The notes under the pieces: generated by a model
Database searches by the model: none
What the model saw: only the letters and a program-made list of their open reading frames with translations
What the model was told of the DNA's origin: nothing
Position numbers and translations under genes: made by a program
In this document: positions 10,404 to 21,522 of the stretch, piece by piece
Layout: the number at the start of each line of letters is the position of its first letter
Position numbering within the stretch: position 1 is the first letter of the stretch
Source of the DNA: Nemertoderma westbladi
Lineage: Eukaryota; Xenacoelomorpha; Nemertodermatida; Nemertodermatidae
NCBI GenBank assembly: GCA_032718475.1
Contig: JAUCBJ010007215.1
Coordinates: 1-64,000, forward strand
DNA length: 64,000 nt
Direction of reading: 5' to 3'

Positions 10404-12150
10404 TGCCATTTTTTTGGTGATTTCCCTACTTTGTTCACGCCATTGTAGTTGTTTATCAATTATTATTCCAAGATATTTTACTAAGTTTGACTGCTCTATT
10501 GATTCCTTATCACTTACTTTCAGTTTTATATTTGAGGTATCTGGTTGGCTGGATTGTGTTGTTGGATTTTTTTTGCTGAATTCTGTTTTCTTAGGATTTA
10601 TCATGTTTGTGATGTTCATTATTTATGTACTTAACATTTGGCATGGAATATGAGTTTCATCTGCTGCAATAAAAATTACTGTGTCATCGGCTTATTGGAT
10701 AATTTTGGTAGACTGATGGAGGTGGTCTGGTGTCTGTTGGTATATAACGAAAATAAAAGTGGTCCGCAAATAGTTCCCTGTGGGACTCCCCTAGATTCAG
10801 TAGCCCAATCTGATAATGTTCCATCAACTTTTACATGTTGCATTATGTTTGTTAGATAACTTTTTATTAAGGTAGACGCTGTGGAGTGGAAACCTAAATT
10901 TGCCAGTTTATTTAATAATAGTTCGCATTCTACAGAATTAAATGCTTTACTCATATCTAAGAAACCGATTGCAACATGTCGCTTAACGTCTAGACTACGT
11001 CTCCAGTGTTCAGTTAAATAAGTAATGGCATCTGTTGTAGCGAAGCCTCTTCTATAACCGAATTGGTTGGGGTTTAATAGTTTGTGCTTTGTGGTGTACT
11101 GGTAAATTTGGTTAAATATAATTTTTTCGATTGATGAATATTATTTAGGATTGTGGATATGGGTCTGTAATTCGTAGGGTCTATGCAGTCATCTTTTTTA
11201 TATATGGGAGTGATTATTGATAATTTTAATCTGTTGGGAAATGTGGAAGTTGTTAAACAGGTGTTTATAATGTGTACTAAAGGGCTGCGTGTGATAGGTG
11301 TGCTTAGTTTTAGTATTCGGATTGGTATGTCAGAAGGTCCATTGGATTTATTGCTATTTAGCTTACTCATAATCTGTTCTACCATTGCTGAATTTACATT
11401 AATAAATGAGAAACTATTCTTTAGTTGAATGGGACTTTCAGTTAGAGGTGTTTTTACCCGAGTACCCTGAAATTTTCCTAAGTCTATAAAAATATTATTA
11501 AAAATGTGTGCCATTATATGTTTATCATTAGTCACTGTGTGTTTCCGTGTTTGAGTGAAGTTATTTGTCTGTTAGATGTTGTTTTTCCTAATATATCGTT
11601 TATAATTTTCCAGAGCCCCCTACTGTTTTGACTGTCGAATTTTTCACAAATCAAATTATTTTTGAGTTTTTTGTTGAGATTATTAAAAGCATTCTGTCTG
11701 TATTTGAATAGTTTGAAATCGGGGTCGGATTTTGATGAGTACCAGTTGGACAAGTGAGCGTATTTCAGTAGGCGTAATTGCACTAGTTCTGGTGTTGACC
11801 ACTTTGCATTTAAACTTGCTGCTTTTTCTGTAAATAACTTACACTTCCATGGCGCATGTTTATCTAGTAAATATTCAACAACATTTTCAAAGAATTCTAG
11901 TTGGAAGTTAACATCAGTAGTACAAAAAATTGGGTCGAAATAACATTTGGATAGATCAGACATAAATTGTTTTTCACTAAAATATTTGTAATCGCGGTAC
12001 CTTACCCACCTACCCTTATTCTTGTCCTGTGATTGATTTATATTGTTAGATTTGTGTAAAAAATGATTATGCAATACTACAGTAATATATTCGTGGTCGG
12101 AGAAAATGAATCTATAGATAGATTGTTTAGACTTTTCGTACCAAATCGAT
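10404..12150 (-). mobile_element. LINE-C, 5' part (endonuclease end, linker, reverse transcriptase)
   Basis: Minus-strand pieces, in protein order: an SDHEYITV motif of an APE-type endonuclease end (about 12080-12110), a linker ORF (12074-11532), RT fingers (11535-11074, with NYRPIS), RT palm and thumb (10954-10676, with GVPQGTICGPLLF), and a post-RT segment (10619-10404, with YLGIIIDKQLQW). Frames change several times and the Y-x-D-D region is damaged, so it is a dead copy. It encodes the ORF2 machinery for target-primed reverse transcription. It is interrupted at TTAA 10400 by element A and resumes at 3315. Confidence 0.88.
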
Positions 12151-12305
12151 CTCGTTAAAGCAATAAATATTCGCAGCTGAATGTCCAGCCGATATTATAT
12201 TATTATTGGCATTGTCATAGAACATTATGATTATTTTTTATTTTAAAAGTGGAATTAGCGCAGACTTGAGACTCCTTTTTATCTTTAACAACATGGCATT
12301 TAATG
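12151..12305. other. Short unassigned spacer
   Basis: AT-rich sequence between LINE-C and the minisatellite; nothing recognised. Confidence 0.4.
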
Positions 12306-15300
12306 GAAGGTGACAGAACATACACCAAGAATTGAGGCAATCTCTGGACTTGTATGGAAGGTGACAGAACTTGCACCAAGGATTGATGCATTATCTGGAC
12401 TTGTATGGAAGGTGACAGAACATACACCAAGGATTGATGCATTATCTGGACTTGTATGGAAGGTGACAGAACATACACTGAGGAGTGAGGCATTCTCTGG
12501 ACTTGTACAGAAGGTGACAGAACATACACCAAGGATTGATGCATTCTCTGGACTTGTACGGAAGGTGACATAACATACACTGAGGAGTGAGGCATTCTCT
12601 CGACTTGTATGGAAGGTGACAGAACATACACCAAGGATTGATGCATTATCTGGACTTGTATGGAAGGTGACAGAACATACACCAAGGATTGATGCATTAT
12701 CTGGACTTGTACAGAAGGTGACAGAACATACACCAAGGATTGATGCATTATCTGGACTTGTATGGAAGGTGACAGAACATACACCAAGGATTGATGCATT
12801 ATCTGGACTTGTACAGAAGGTGACAGAATATACACCAAGGATTGATGCATTATCTGGACTTGTATGGAAGGTGACAGAACATACACTGAGGAGTGAGGCA
12901 TTCTCTGGACTTGTACAGAAGGTGACAGAACATACACCAAGGATTGATGCATTCTCTGGACTTGTACGGAAGGTGACATAACATACACTGAGGAGTGAGG
13001 CATTCTCTCGACTTGTATGGAAGGTGACAGAACATACACCAAGGATTGATGCATTATCTGGACTTGTATGGAAGGTGACAGAACATACACCAAGGATTGA
13101 TGCATTATCTGGACTTGTACAGAAGGTGACAGAACATACACCAAGGATTGATGCATTATCTGGACTTGTATGGAAGGTGACAGAACATACACCAACGATT
13201 GATGCATTCTCTGGACTTGTACAGAAGGTGACAGAACATACACCAAGGATTGATGCATTCTCTGGACTTGTATGGAAGGTGACAGAACATACACCAAGGA
13301 TTGATGCATTATCTGGACTTGCACGGAAGGTGACAGAACATACACCAAGAATTGAGGCAATATCTGGACTTGTATGGAAGGTGACAGAACATACACCAAG
13401 GATTGATGCATTATCTGGACTTGTACGGAAGGTGACGGAACATACACCAAGGATTGATGCATTCTCTGGACTTGTACGGAAGGTGACAGAACATACACTG
13501 AGGAGTGAGGCATTCTCTGGACTTGTATGGAAGGTGACAGAACTTGCACCAAGGATACAGGCATTCTCTGGACTTATACCGAAGGTGACAGAACATACAC
13601 CAAGGATTGATGCATTATCTGGACTTGTATGGAAGGTGACAGAACATACACCAAGGATTGCTGCATTCTCTGGACTTGTACAGAAGGTGACAGAACATAC
13701 ACTGAGGAGTGAGGCATTCTCTGGACTTGTATGGAAGGTGACAGAACATACACCAAAGATTGATGCATTATCTGGACTTGTACGGAAGGTGACGGAACAT
13801 ACACCAAGGATTGATGCATTCTCTGGACTTGTACGGAAGGTGACAGAACATACACCAAGGATTGATGCGAAGGTGACAGAACATACACCAAGGATTGATG
13901 CATTCTCTGGACTTGTATGGAAGGTGACAGAACAAACACCAAGGATTGATGCATTCTATGGACTTGTACGGAAGGTGACAGAACATACACCAAGGATTGA
14001 TGCATTCTCTGGACTTGTACGGAAGGTGACAGAACATACACCAAGGATTGATGCATTATCTGGACATGTACAGAAGGTGACAGAACATACACTGAGGATA
14101 CAGGCATTCTCTGGACTTGTACCGAAGGTGACAGAACATACACCAAGGATTGATGCATTCTCTGGACTTGTACGGAAGGTGACAGAACATACACCAAAGA
14201 TTGATGCATTCTCTGGACATGTACAGAAGGTGACAGAACATACATTGAGGAGTGAGGCATTCTCTGGACTTGTATGGAAGGTGACAGAACATACACCAAG
14301 GATTGATGCATTCTCTCGACTTGTACAGAAGGTGATAGAACATATACCAATGATTGATGCATTCTCTGGACATGTACAGAAGGTGACAGAACATATACTG
14401 AGGAGTGAGGCATTCTCTGGACTTGTACCGAAGGTGACAGAATATACACCAAGGATTGATGCATTCTCTGGACTTGTATGGAAGGTGACAGAACATACAC
14501 CAATGATTGATGCATTCTCTGGACTTGTACAGAAGGCGACAGAACATACACCAAGGATTGATGCATTCTCTGGACTTGTACCGAAGGTGACATAACATAC
14601 ACTGAGGAGTGAGGCATTCTCTGGACATGTATGGAAGGTGACAGAACATACACCAATGATTGATGCATTCTCTGGACTTGTACGGAAGGTGACAGAACAT
14701 ACACCAAGGATTGATGCATTCTCTGGACATGCACAGAAGGTGACAGAACATACACTGATGAGTGAGGCATTCTCTGGACTTGTATGGAAGGTGACAGAAC
14801 ATACACCAAGGATTGATGCATTATCTGGACTTGTATGGAAGGTGACAGAACATACACTGAGGAGTGAGGCATTCTCTGGACTTGTATGGAAGGTGACAGA
14901 ACATACACCAATGATTGATGCATTATCTGGACTTGTACGGAAGGTGACAGAACATACACTGAGGAGTGAGGCATTCTCTGGACTTGTATGGAAGGTGACA
15001 GAACTTGCACCAAGGATTGATGCATTCTCTGGACTTGTACGGAAGGTGACAGAACATACACTGAGGAGTGAGGCATTCTCTGGACTTGTACGGAAGGTGA
15101 CAGAAAATACACCAAGGATTGATGCATTCTCTCGACTTGTATGGAAGGTGACAGAACATACACCAAGGATTGATGCATTATCTGGACTTGTATGGAAGGT
15201 GACAGAACATACACTGAGGAGTGAGGCATTCTCTGGACTTGTACGGAAGGTGACAGAACATATACTGAGGAGTGAGGCATTCTCTGGACTTGTATGGAAG

Positions 15301-15318
15301 GTGACAGAACATACACCA
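12306..15318. repeat. 51-bp minisatellite, about 59 units
   Basis: The period is 51 bp throughout, except one 33-bp short unit near 13837-13870. Two main variants alternate irregularly, one with ACCAAGGATTGATGC and one with ACTGAGGAGTGAGGC. Because 51 is a multiple of three, long frames stay open on both strands (17-residue periods), for example 13024-14595 plus and 15319-13574 minus. Codon content, presence on both strands and lack of any domain argue against a protein. An eight-unit (408-bp) block is repeated almost exactly: 12442-12849 versus 12850-13257. Confidence 0.95.
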
Positions 15319-15436
15319 ATGACGCGAGGATGCCAACTATATATATTTTCTAATGAAGGTCGTATTTATTCGCTGTTGCGATTGTGAGTCATGAACGGAT
15401 TCTACTGAAATTGTAGAATTGATTCGAACTAGAATA

Positions 15437-15535
15437 GTGGGAGAATGAAATTGCGACAACTATGGAGAATCAGGAAGCCTGGAAGGATCTTATTTCCACT
15501 GTCCGAGTTCGCTCAACCTAGAAGTAGTAGTATAA
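15437..15535 (+). mobile_element. LINE-B 3' terminal fragment
   Basis: About 97 bp match, in inverse orientation, the last codons of the LINE-B ORF at 36676-36770 (IATTMENxEAWKDLISTV then stop), followed by a (TAG)n-type tail. It is a severely 5'-truncated copy, which is common for LINEs. Confidence 0.8.
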
Positions 15536-15925
15536 TAGTGGGAAGACTTGGTTTAGTAACTCGTGTACCACTTCCAATAAACGCTACAGTTCTATCAGCG
15601 CCCCTACTTATTTCTATGTTTGTTTTCTATAAACAATGAATATTTTCATCTCATATTTTTATTCCAGTGACTCTGTTCTAGCAACCGCAATGACGCCTAA
15701 CGAGCAATAGTGTACAATGCAGTCATCTTTTCAGATTTTCTGACAATCATTTTTCCTGTTCATTAAGATTTAGATTTAGTAGTTTTTGACTTGAGTTAAA
15801 ATTTCTTAACAACTCAGCTCTCTGTTAACGAGGTTGATTGGACTGTAAGCTGTCTGAAGTTTTAAGTACTGAAATTAGATGTGCAGAACCTAACAATAAA
15901 ATTATTAATAAGGTTAATTAATACT
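15536..15925. other. Spacer before GPCR exon
   Basis: No recognised feature. If the GPCR gene is real this is the start of its first intron on the minus strand. Confidence 0.4.
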
Positions 15926-15930
15926 CCCAC

Positions 15931-16192
15931 CTGGATTATCATTATAGAACCTCCCTTCACTATGCAGACCAGATAATGTCCCAACTGAAGAGACCACAGT
16001 CACTATAAGATCAGTTGTTGCCAAAGACCCAACGAAAATAGAACTGGGAACTTTTAGTTCTCTCACTGTAAATATAGCAACCAATATTAAAGAGTTACCA
16101 ATTAGCCCAAGAACCAGAAGTATATACAGGTATATGTTGTAGGCATATACCCAAATATTGTAATCAATATAAACTGGTACGTAATCAAACAT
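15931..16192 (-). CDS. Rhodopsin-like (class A) GPCR, first coding exon
   Basis: An ATG at 16190-16192 opens an 87-residue frame. After a short extracellular N-terminus it gives TM1 (about residues 20-43, with GLIGNSLILVAIF, the conserved GN) and TM2 (about 52-73, SLATTDLIVTVV, the conserved L..xD). Ligands cannot be inferred. The frame ends at a good splice donor: minus-strand CAG|GTGGGA with the GT at 15930-15929. The remaining five helices would lie in exons to the left, and no matching exon was found between 15320 and 15925, so they lie further away, beyond the minisatellite and LINE, or are lost. It is the only host-type gene piece recognised here. Confidence 0.7.
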
Positions 16193-16199
16193 GATTTTA

Positions 16200-17140
16200 T
16201 CATATACTGTTCATTTATTCAAACATTATATTAGTTTCTTTTGCGACCTGGCAATACCAGCACTTAGATACCATCACAGGTGTTGTGCCAATCTTAGCCA
16301 TTAGAAAATACATAAACAAATTATTATTAATTATTATATTACATACACAAATTCCCAACAAATATATAAAAAATTAATTTACCACAATTAATAATTATTA
16401 TTTACTAATTTACTATTTACTTATTATTTGGTGTTTCCCGCATCCATGGTATCGATTATGTATTTTATATTTCTGTTCTCTATTTATGGTGCAATACAAA
16501 TAGGCCTACAACTGGTACAGCAATGATGATATGAGTTTATATGTTCTGTAATTTTGCTAAATTTTCTACATTTTAGGTCTACTGCTCTACCTATGTAAAT
16601 AATTAATACCGGTACCTATGTAGGTACGCTCTAAATATCATGTATTATTGTTGATTTATGTGTAACTCTGTAACCAACTACCTTGATAAAGAGCCTAGCG
16701 CTGGAAATCGATTGGATTATAAAATAAATCACTGTTTAGTTCACGAGGGGAGTCCCCAGCGTTTAACTATAATGTTCCAATATCTTTTCTAGTTTTTGAA
16801 TTACGTAAGTTCAAAAATAAGCTGTCAGTTACAAAAATCACCAAAAAATCGAAATTTTTCCGTTTTGGACAAATTAATTCAATGTTGCACGCAAAGAAAT
16901 ACAGTATTGCGATCGCCAATCTATTTAACATTTTGGAGGGAAATTTGAAATTATTATTTATAGGTTTACAGTGTAGATTTATAGTAGGCCTAGATAAACC
17001 TATTTGATTAACTTGTACTGCAGTAATTCATGTAAACGGTTATCTACGGTAAACTGTAATGTAAACCCTATCCACCTCAACCTTTATTCGTATATCTTTT
17101 TGCAATATAAATAGCGTAATATTGTCAATAAGAATGCCAA
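16200..17140. other. Intergenic AT-rich stretch with a PLE-tail-like motif
   Basis: No ORF of note. At 16682-16720 the plus strand resembles the motif near the 3' end of the Penelope element at 17480-17530 (TTGATAAA...GGAAATCGATTGGATTATAAAATAAATC), so it may be a remnant of a related element in the opposite orientation. Confidence 0.4.
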
Positions 17141-17146
17141 AACTGG

Positions 17147-17359
17147 ATGGGCAGAAGCCGGAAGGGGATTTTTGCAGGGACTAGAAAACAGGAAATTGTA
17201 AATGTTAATCTACCAGTTGAGGAGTCAGATCTGATTTCCGAAGCAAATCAGAGTTCCCACACGACAGATCGTCTTGGAGTGATTGGGGATGCATTTACTG
17301 GTCCTTGTATTGGAAGTGAAGGATTCCAGTTTGTCGAATATTCAACCATGAAGGATTAT
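17147..17359 (+). pseudogene. Mutator/Kolobok-like transposase, N-terminal part
   Basis: The frame starts with a basic MGRSRKGIFAGTRKQE N-terminus like that of animal proteins carrying the Mutator-like transposase domain (Pfam PF20700 as I recall it), and leads to FQFVEYSTMKDY. It is cut at 17351-17359 by the Penelope insertion, and the gene resumes at 19866-19874 after the duplicated target. On its own the assignment would be weak; it rests on the context. Confidence 0.55.
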
Positions 17360-17479
17360 AGTTGAAATTGTTTAAATAACGACATGCCGTCTTTAGGGCG
17401 TTCATATTGTTGTTGTAAATTAAAGATAAAACTATTCCAGTTGGAGTTTTACACGCCCATATAATATATAATATCAATA

Positions 17480-17530
17480 TAATATAAATCAGTCACCAAT
17501 TGATTTCACCCCTCGGGGCATCATCAGGGC
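17480..17530 (-). ncRNA. Candidate hammerhead-ribozyme-like core
   Basis: Read on the minus strand, CTGATGA (17527-17521) is followed by a GCCC-CGAG-GGGT stem-loop and then GAAA (17507-17504), which are the conserved core elements of a hammerhead. A short stem III (AUCA/UGAU) can form around 17487-17507. Penelope-like elements are known to carry hammerheads in their terminal repeats. No convincing stem I is visible, so this may be degenerate or inactive, or just a conserved PLE 3' motif. Confidence 0.4.
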
Positions 17531-17859
17531 TCTACCGTACTTCTAAGTTAAAACAACTACAGTAATCTGATAATTACAGGCTAAACGTACTGTTATTATT
17601 GTCTGGTTGAGGACAGTGCACGCAATGCTATAGTGATAAAATGAAATCAAACACATTTCTACTCACTACTGCGGTACTGCAGTAGCCGGCTGTAAGCAGT
17701 ACCAGTACCGCTAGTTATACTGTTACATTATATTACACCGTCTCAGGCCTAAAACATACTCTGTGACTATAACCAAAGATGAAAATGTAGTCGTTAGGTC
17801 CCTGGGTCCTACCTGATTAAATATCTAATGAAAACATAAAAATATACAATCAGCACCGG

Positions 17860-18640
17860 TACAAGCAATTAGAGTTGGGACGTTAGATCAAAAACGTACA
17901 TACATTTAAATCGGTGTGTAGGAAAGATAATTAAATCAATATGTAGGAAAAACCAGAGGGCATCCATGGTGTACAGTATGATGGATCAGTTCCAGCGGAC
18001 AGCATACTTACAGCACAATGAATTTAAATCAGGGTGTAGGAAAAACCAACGTGTACAGTAGTAGGATGGGTCCAATTAAATATAGCACTTAAAATTTAAT
18101 TCAGTAACTGGGAAAAACCCAAAGTGAATTCATATTGTACAGCAGTAGGATGTATCCTATTAAATATCTAATGAAAACATAAAAATATACAATCAGCACC
18201 GATACACGCAAATGGAGTTGGGACGTTAGATCAAAAACGTACATATATTGATACATTTAAATCAGTGTGTGGGAAAATCAGATGGGCTTTCGTATTGTAC
18301 AGTAGAGTTGGGACGTTAGATTAAAACCGTACATTTAAATTGGTGTGTAGGAAAATAATTAAATCAATATGTAGGCAAAAGTATACGTACAGCACGATAA
18401 CCAATCATGAAAAAATGCGGCCATTATAACCTTCGATCTCCAACGAAAAACATACGATATTTTCAGCACTCATGTACTGTATGTAAAATTAGTGTTGGGA
18501 CCTTAGATCAAAAACGTACAAACACTTAAATCAATATGTAGGCAAAACCAATGGGCATTCATATTGTACAGTAGGGTGGATCTGTTTCAGCATAATAAAA
18601 GTATAAACCAAAAAGAAACCGTACTGTAGAAAAAACTGGA
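17860..18640. repeat. Degenerate internal repeats of the Penelope element
   Basis: Phrases such as GTTGGGACGTTAGATCAAAA, AAACGTACAT, TTTAAATCxxTxTGTAGG and TTGTACAGTAG recur four to five times in the same order at irregular intervals of roughly 150-220 bp. They lie downstream (minus sense) of the endonuclease and form the element's 3' region. Confidence 0.6.
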
Positions 18641-18858
18641 AGTTATATAATTATTAGCATTATAACTACATATAGCACCAAATAAAGCTGTAAAGCCACT
18701 TTGTTCCACGGGGTGTTACACTAAAAATAATAAATTGATAAATATACAACTATACAGCTGGTCTCACTTTGTTCCACGAGGGGTTGAACTGGAAAATATA
18801 ATTCGCTTCCGCATGTACTCTTGATTTGTTGTCCCGGAATTGGCGAAAGGCCGTCATC

Positions 18859-19158
18859 CTAAAACTCTCCCAGGGGCACATACGGAAAGTGTTCGCACAA
18901 CAAAAACTCTGCTAGTTCATGGTAATCTTGGGGTGGTTGTTTCCTATACCCGTTAATGACCGATTTGTGTTTAGATACTCTCTCGGCCATCTTTTGCTCG
19001 GTCTGGCCAATATAAAAACCCCCTGGGTGGTCTTTACACGTGATTACATATAATACGTTCGACGATACACACGAGAAAGAGCCCGTAAAACGTTTACCCC
19101 ATGGTAGTACAGGAAGGTCTAACAAAACGGGCACGTAAGGCACCCGCCGCGTCCACAT
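18859..19158 (-). pseudogene. GIY-YIG endonuclease domain of the Penelope element
   Basis: A 99-codon frame contains NVLYVITC (GIY position), GGFYIGQT (YIG position) and an ERVSKHKS segment with the conserved Arg and His, preceded by a Cys pair as in PLE endonucleases. The domain nicks target DNA to prime reverse transcription. It lies downstream of the RT remnant but in a different frame, with a broken linker at 19165-19368, so the polyprotein is interrupted. Confidence 0.8.
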
Positions 19159-19318
19159 GATGTGTTACCCCGTCCCCCTGTCGCGTTTCACTATCAAGGA
19201 ATTCCCTAGATTTAGTCCACCACTCTTCGTGACAATCACCCTCGCCCCTACCTCGGCCAAGGCGCGTTTGTTATTGGCCAACACAGCCTTTACGCATGGT
19301 CTAAAAGTTCCATCAATT

Positions 19319-19837
19319 TTAATCCCCACCCCTTTCGTCATTTCTTTTACGAGGGGTCCGTCGTTCATCCAACTTTACTGCTCGGAGTCCCTCTAGGAAC
19401 GCCTGCGGATATCCCGACACCCAACAGTCTGTGAGGTACCGATCCCTCGCAGATTCATAATCTATTCCCCCTATCCCGCTGGTCAGGTGCCAAAATCGTA
19501 ACAATTGGCCTCTAACCACGGATTTGAGTAACTGATTGTCATGGTTACTTAAATAAGGAACGGGTAACGTCCGCGAAAGTGGTTTAAAATACACTCGGGT
19601 TTTTAATTCACCCCGTACAGATTTATACAACTCCACATCCAAAAATACCGATGTAGTGTTTGAAAATTCAAATGTAAACTTTATATCATCAGTTCCAAAC
19701 ACCTCCCTCCCCGCGTTATTATACTCAGCTATAATGTTCTCTTTGGTTCCATCCGATAGGGTGTAATCGAAAATAGCTTCACCGTTGTCCACAAAGGTGT
19801 GGAAAAAAATGGCCCCGTACATGGTGATTAGGCCCAC
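19319..19837 (-). pseudogene. Penelope reverse transcriptase, C-terminal part
   Basis: The 172-codon frame includes IKFTFEFSNTTSVFLDVELY, the strand following the catalytic centre in PLE RTs, then YFKPLSRTLPVPYLSNH and VRGQLLRFWHL, typical of the thumb region. The Y-x-D-D centre is replaced by unrelated residues or lost at the 5' end, so the enzyme is not functional. The linker towards GIY-YIG runs on at 19368-19165 in another frame. Confidence 0.78.
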
Positions 19838-19872
19838 GTTTTATCTTTAATTTACAACAACAATAAAGGATT

Positions 19873-20780
19873 ATGTCCGACATTCATCGACATCACTGCG
19901 CTGGTGTTCTAAAGTTTACTCCAAATCTCCAGAACGGTTATTATTTCAATATATTTCTTGAATGTAAGACATGTGAATATATTTACAAATTCGAAAATGC
20001 AGTCAATGATATAAGCAATCATCCTAATGAGTCAAAGCACCGTATAAACACTCCTACTATTTTAGCTTTTCTTATGATTGGGGGAACGCATGACACTGCT
20101 CGAAGATTTTCGGAGGCTATGGAAATGCCAATTCCCATCCATCATAGTCGCTGGAGAGATACTCTTAGGCGAATTACTGATGCTGTTAGAAACTTAGCGA
20201 TTGGTAATCGTTACAATAAAGCTCAGAAGCTGCGTAATAAGCATGGGGCAGATACAGGTAACCCCATCTCAGGTAATAGTGAGTCAATATATAATGTATC
20301 TGTAACTTTTGATGCCACATGGCAGAAACGTGGGCATATGTCCTTTACTATGTGGCCTATGTGATGTCTGCTGATACCGGCGCAGTTCTAGATATTTTTC
20401 TTGTCAGTAAATCATGTTATATTTGTCGCCATTATTTTAAACTTCGTACTATACATGTTCTGCAACATAATTGTGATAGAAATTTCCATTGCAGCAGCAA
20501 TGCCATGGAAACTTTTGCTGCGAAGCAACTTTGGGCAAGATCCATTGAAAGGAACATGTTGCGATATTCAGAGCTGCTTAGCGATGGAGACAGTTCTGTT
20601 TTTAAAGAGCTCCGAGAGAAACCTCCATATGGCATTGAGCACCCAGTAAAGAAATATGAGTGTATTAACCATATTGGGATAACAACGGTCACCCGTAACA
20701 GACGAAGTCGCAGAAAGCCTGTTTCGGTTTTTGGAACTTCCGTCAGTACATCTCATGGCTTTGGTGCGATCGAACCAAGG
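19873..20780 (+). pseudogene. Mutator/Kolobok-like transposase, central and C-terminal parts
   Basis: Two overlapping frames (19873-20364 and 20319-20780) together carry the signature of the animal Mutator-like transposase domain: a CxxC...F segment, VTFDATWQKRGH with the first catalytic Asp, SADTGAVLDIFLVSK, CDRNFHCSSNAME, then RYSELLSDGDSS with the second Asp, and PVKKYECINHIG. It would cut and paste a DNA transposon. An indel near 20340 separates the frames, and the 5' part is displaced to 17147 by the Penelope insertion. Terminal repeats of this transposon were not found. Confidence 0.78.
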
Positions 20781-21522
20781 AAAAAGTTATTCCTTACTAA
20801 TTGCGAACCCGGAGTTTCTAAGGAAGTAATATCGTCCCATATCAAGAAAACTACCGGATTTGACGTCACATGTATTGTACATGTAACTCTATTGGTGACC
20901 CTGCTCTACCCTACTCATCTTTTGTTATAAACTGTAAGTTTACTCAAAGCGAACGGATAATGGATGGTTCAATCTGGCCTACCGACATCTGTCTGGTCGA
21001 ATTAGGGCTACCAACCATTCTAGAACGTATAATTAAATGTAGGAAGCAATTTTACATGAAAATACTTCACAGCGATCCAGATACACCGATTAATCAGGCG
21101 TTCCAACTTTGCAAATCGGCAATTAGGTTATAATTTGTTATAAGCGCAAAGCCTCGTTCAATTTATTCACTAGCAGTATAATAAAATCCCGTGTTATAAA
21201 CAAACCAGAATCCGCTACAAAGTTTTTTTTACATACCGTTCTGTTTTAAACAGAGACTTGTCTGTACACCCGATATATAAATCTGCCAAACCGTATATTC
21301 CGGATTATCACCGCGCCGCTTTTACCCGGGTCATATTAATGAGTCATAGACTGCGTATAGAAACCGGCCGGTGGTTCAGGATACCACGATTGGACAGAAC
21401 TTGTATCTGTGACAACACCTCTGTACAAGATGAGTTGCACGTTTTATGTGTGTGCCCACACTCAAAAGATTTACGTTTAAAATACCAGACTCTCGATTTT
21501 ACCGGGCGCTTGAATACTCCTT
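20780..21522 (+). mobile_element. LINE-D fragments, upstream of TTAA element B
   Basis: Plus-strand pieces of a non-LTR element: an ORF1-type domain (LFLTNCEPGVSKEVISSHIK, then SSFVINCKF...GSIWPTDICLVEL after a frame change near 20880), a post-RT segment (20985-21120) and the C-terminal Cys-rich tail (21258-21522, with TCICDN...DELHVLCVCPHS). ORF1 and ORF2-end pieces directly abut, so most of ORF2 is deleted. It breaks into the transposase gene at about 20780. Confidence 0.75.

Larger units (their letters stand above)
17360..19865 (-). mobile_element. Penelope-like element, 5'-truncated
   Basis: 2506 bp are bounded by the 9-bp target duplication AAGGATTAT (17351-17359 and 19866-19874). A 26-bp perfect inverted repeat lies just inside the ends (17407-17432 and 19838-19863). 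The minus strand encodes the C-terminal part of a PLE reverse transcriptase followed by a GIY-YIG endonuclease, the order unique to Penelope-like elements. The catalytic RT fingers and palm are missing, so the copy is truncated. A repeat-rich 1.3-kb region and a hammerhead-like motif follow the endonuclease. Confidence 0.88.

Noticed and set aside
13024-14595. 523-codon plus-strand ORF (and 449- and 581-codon minus ORFs) as proteins
   Set aside because: They are the 51-bp minisatellite read in phase. Several frames and both strands are open equally, with no start context or domain.
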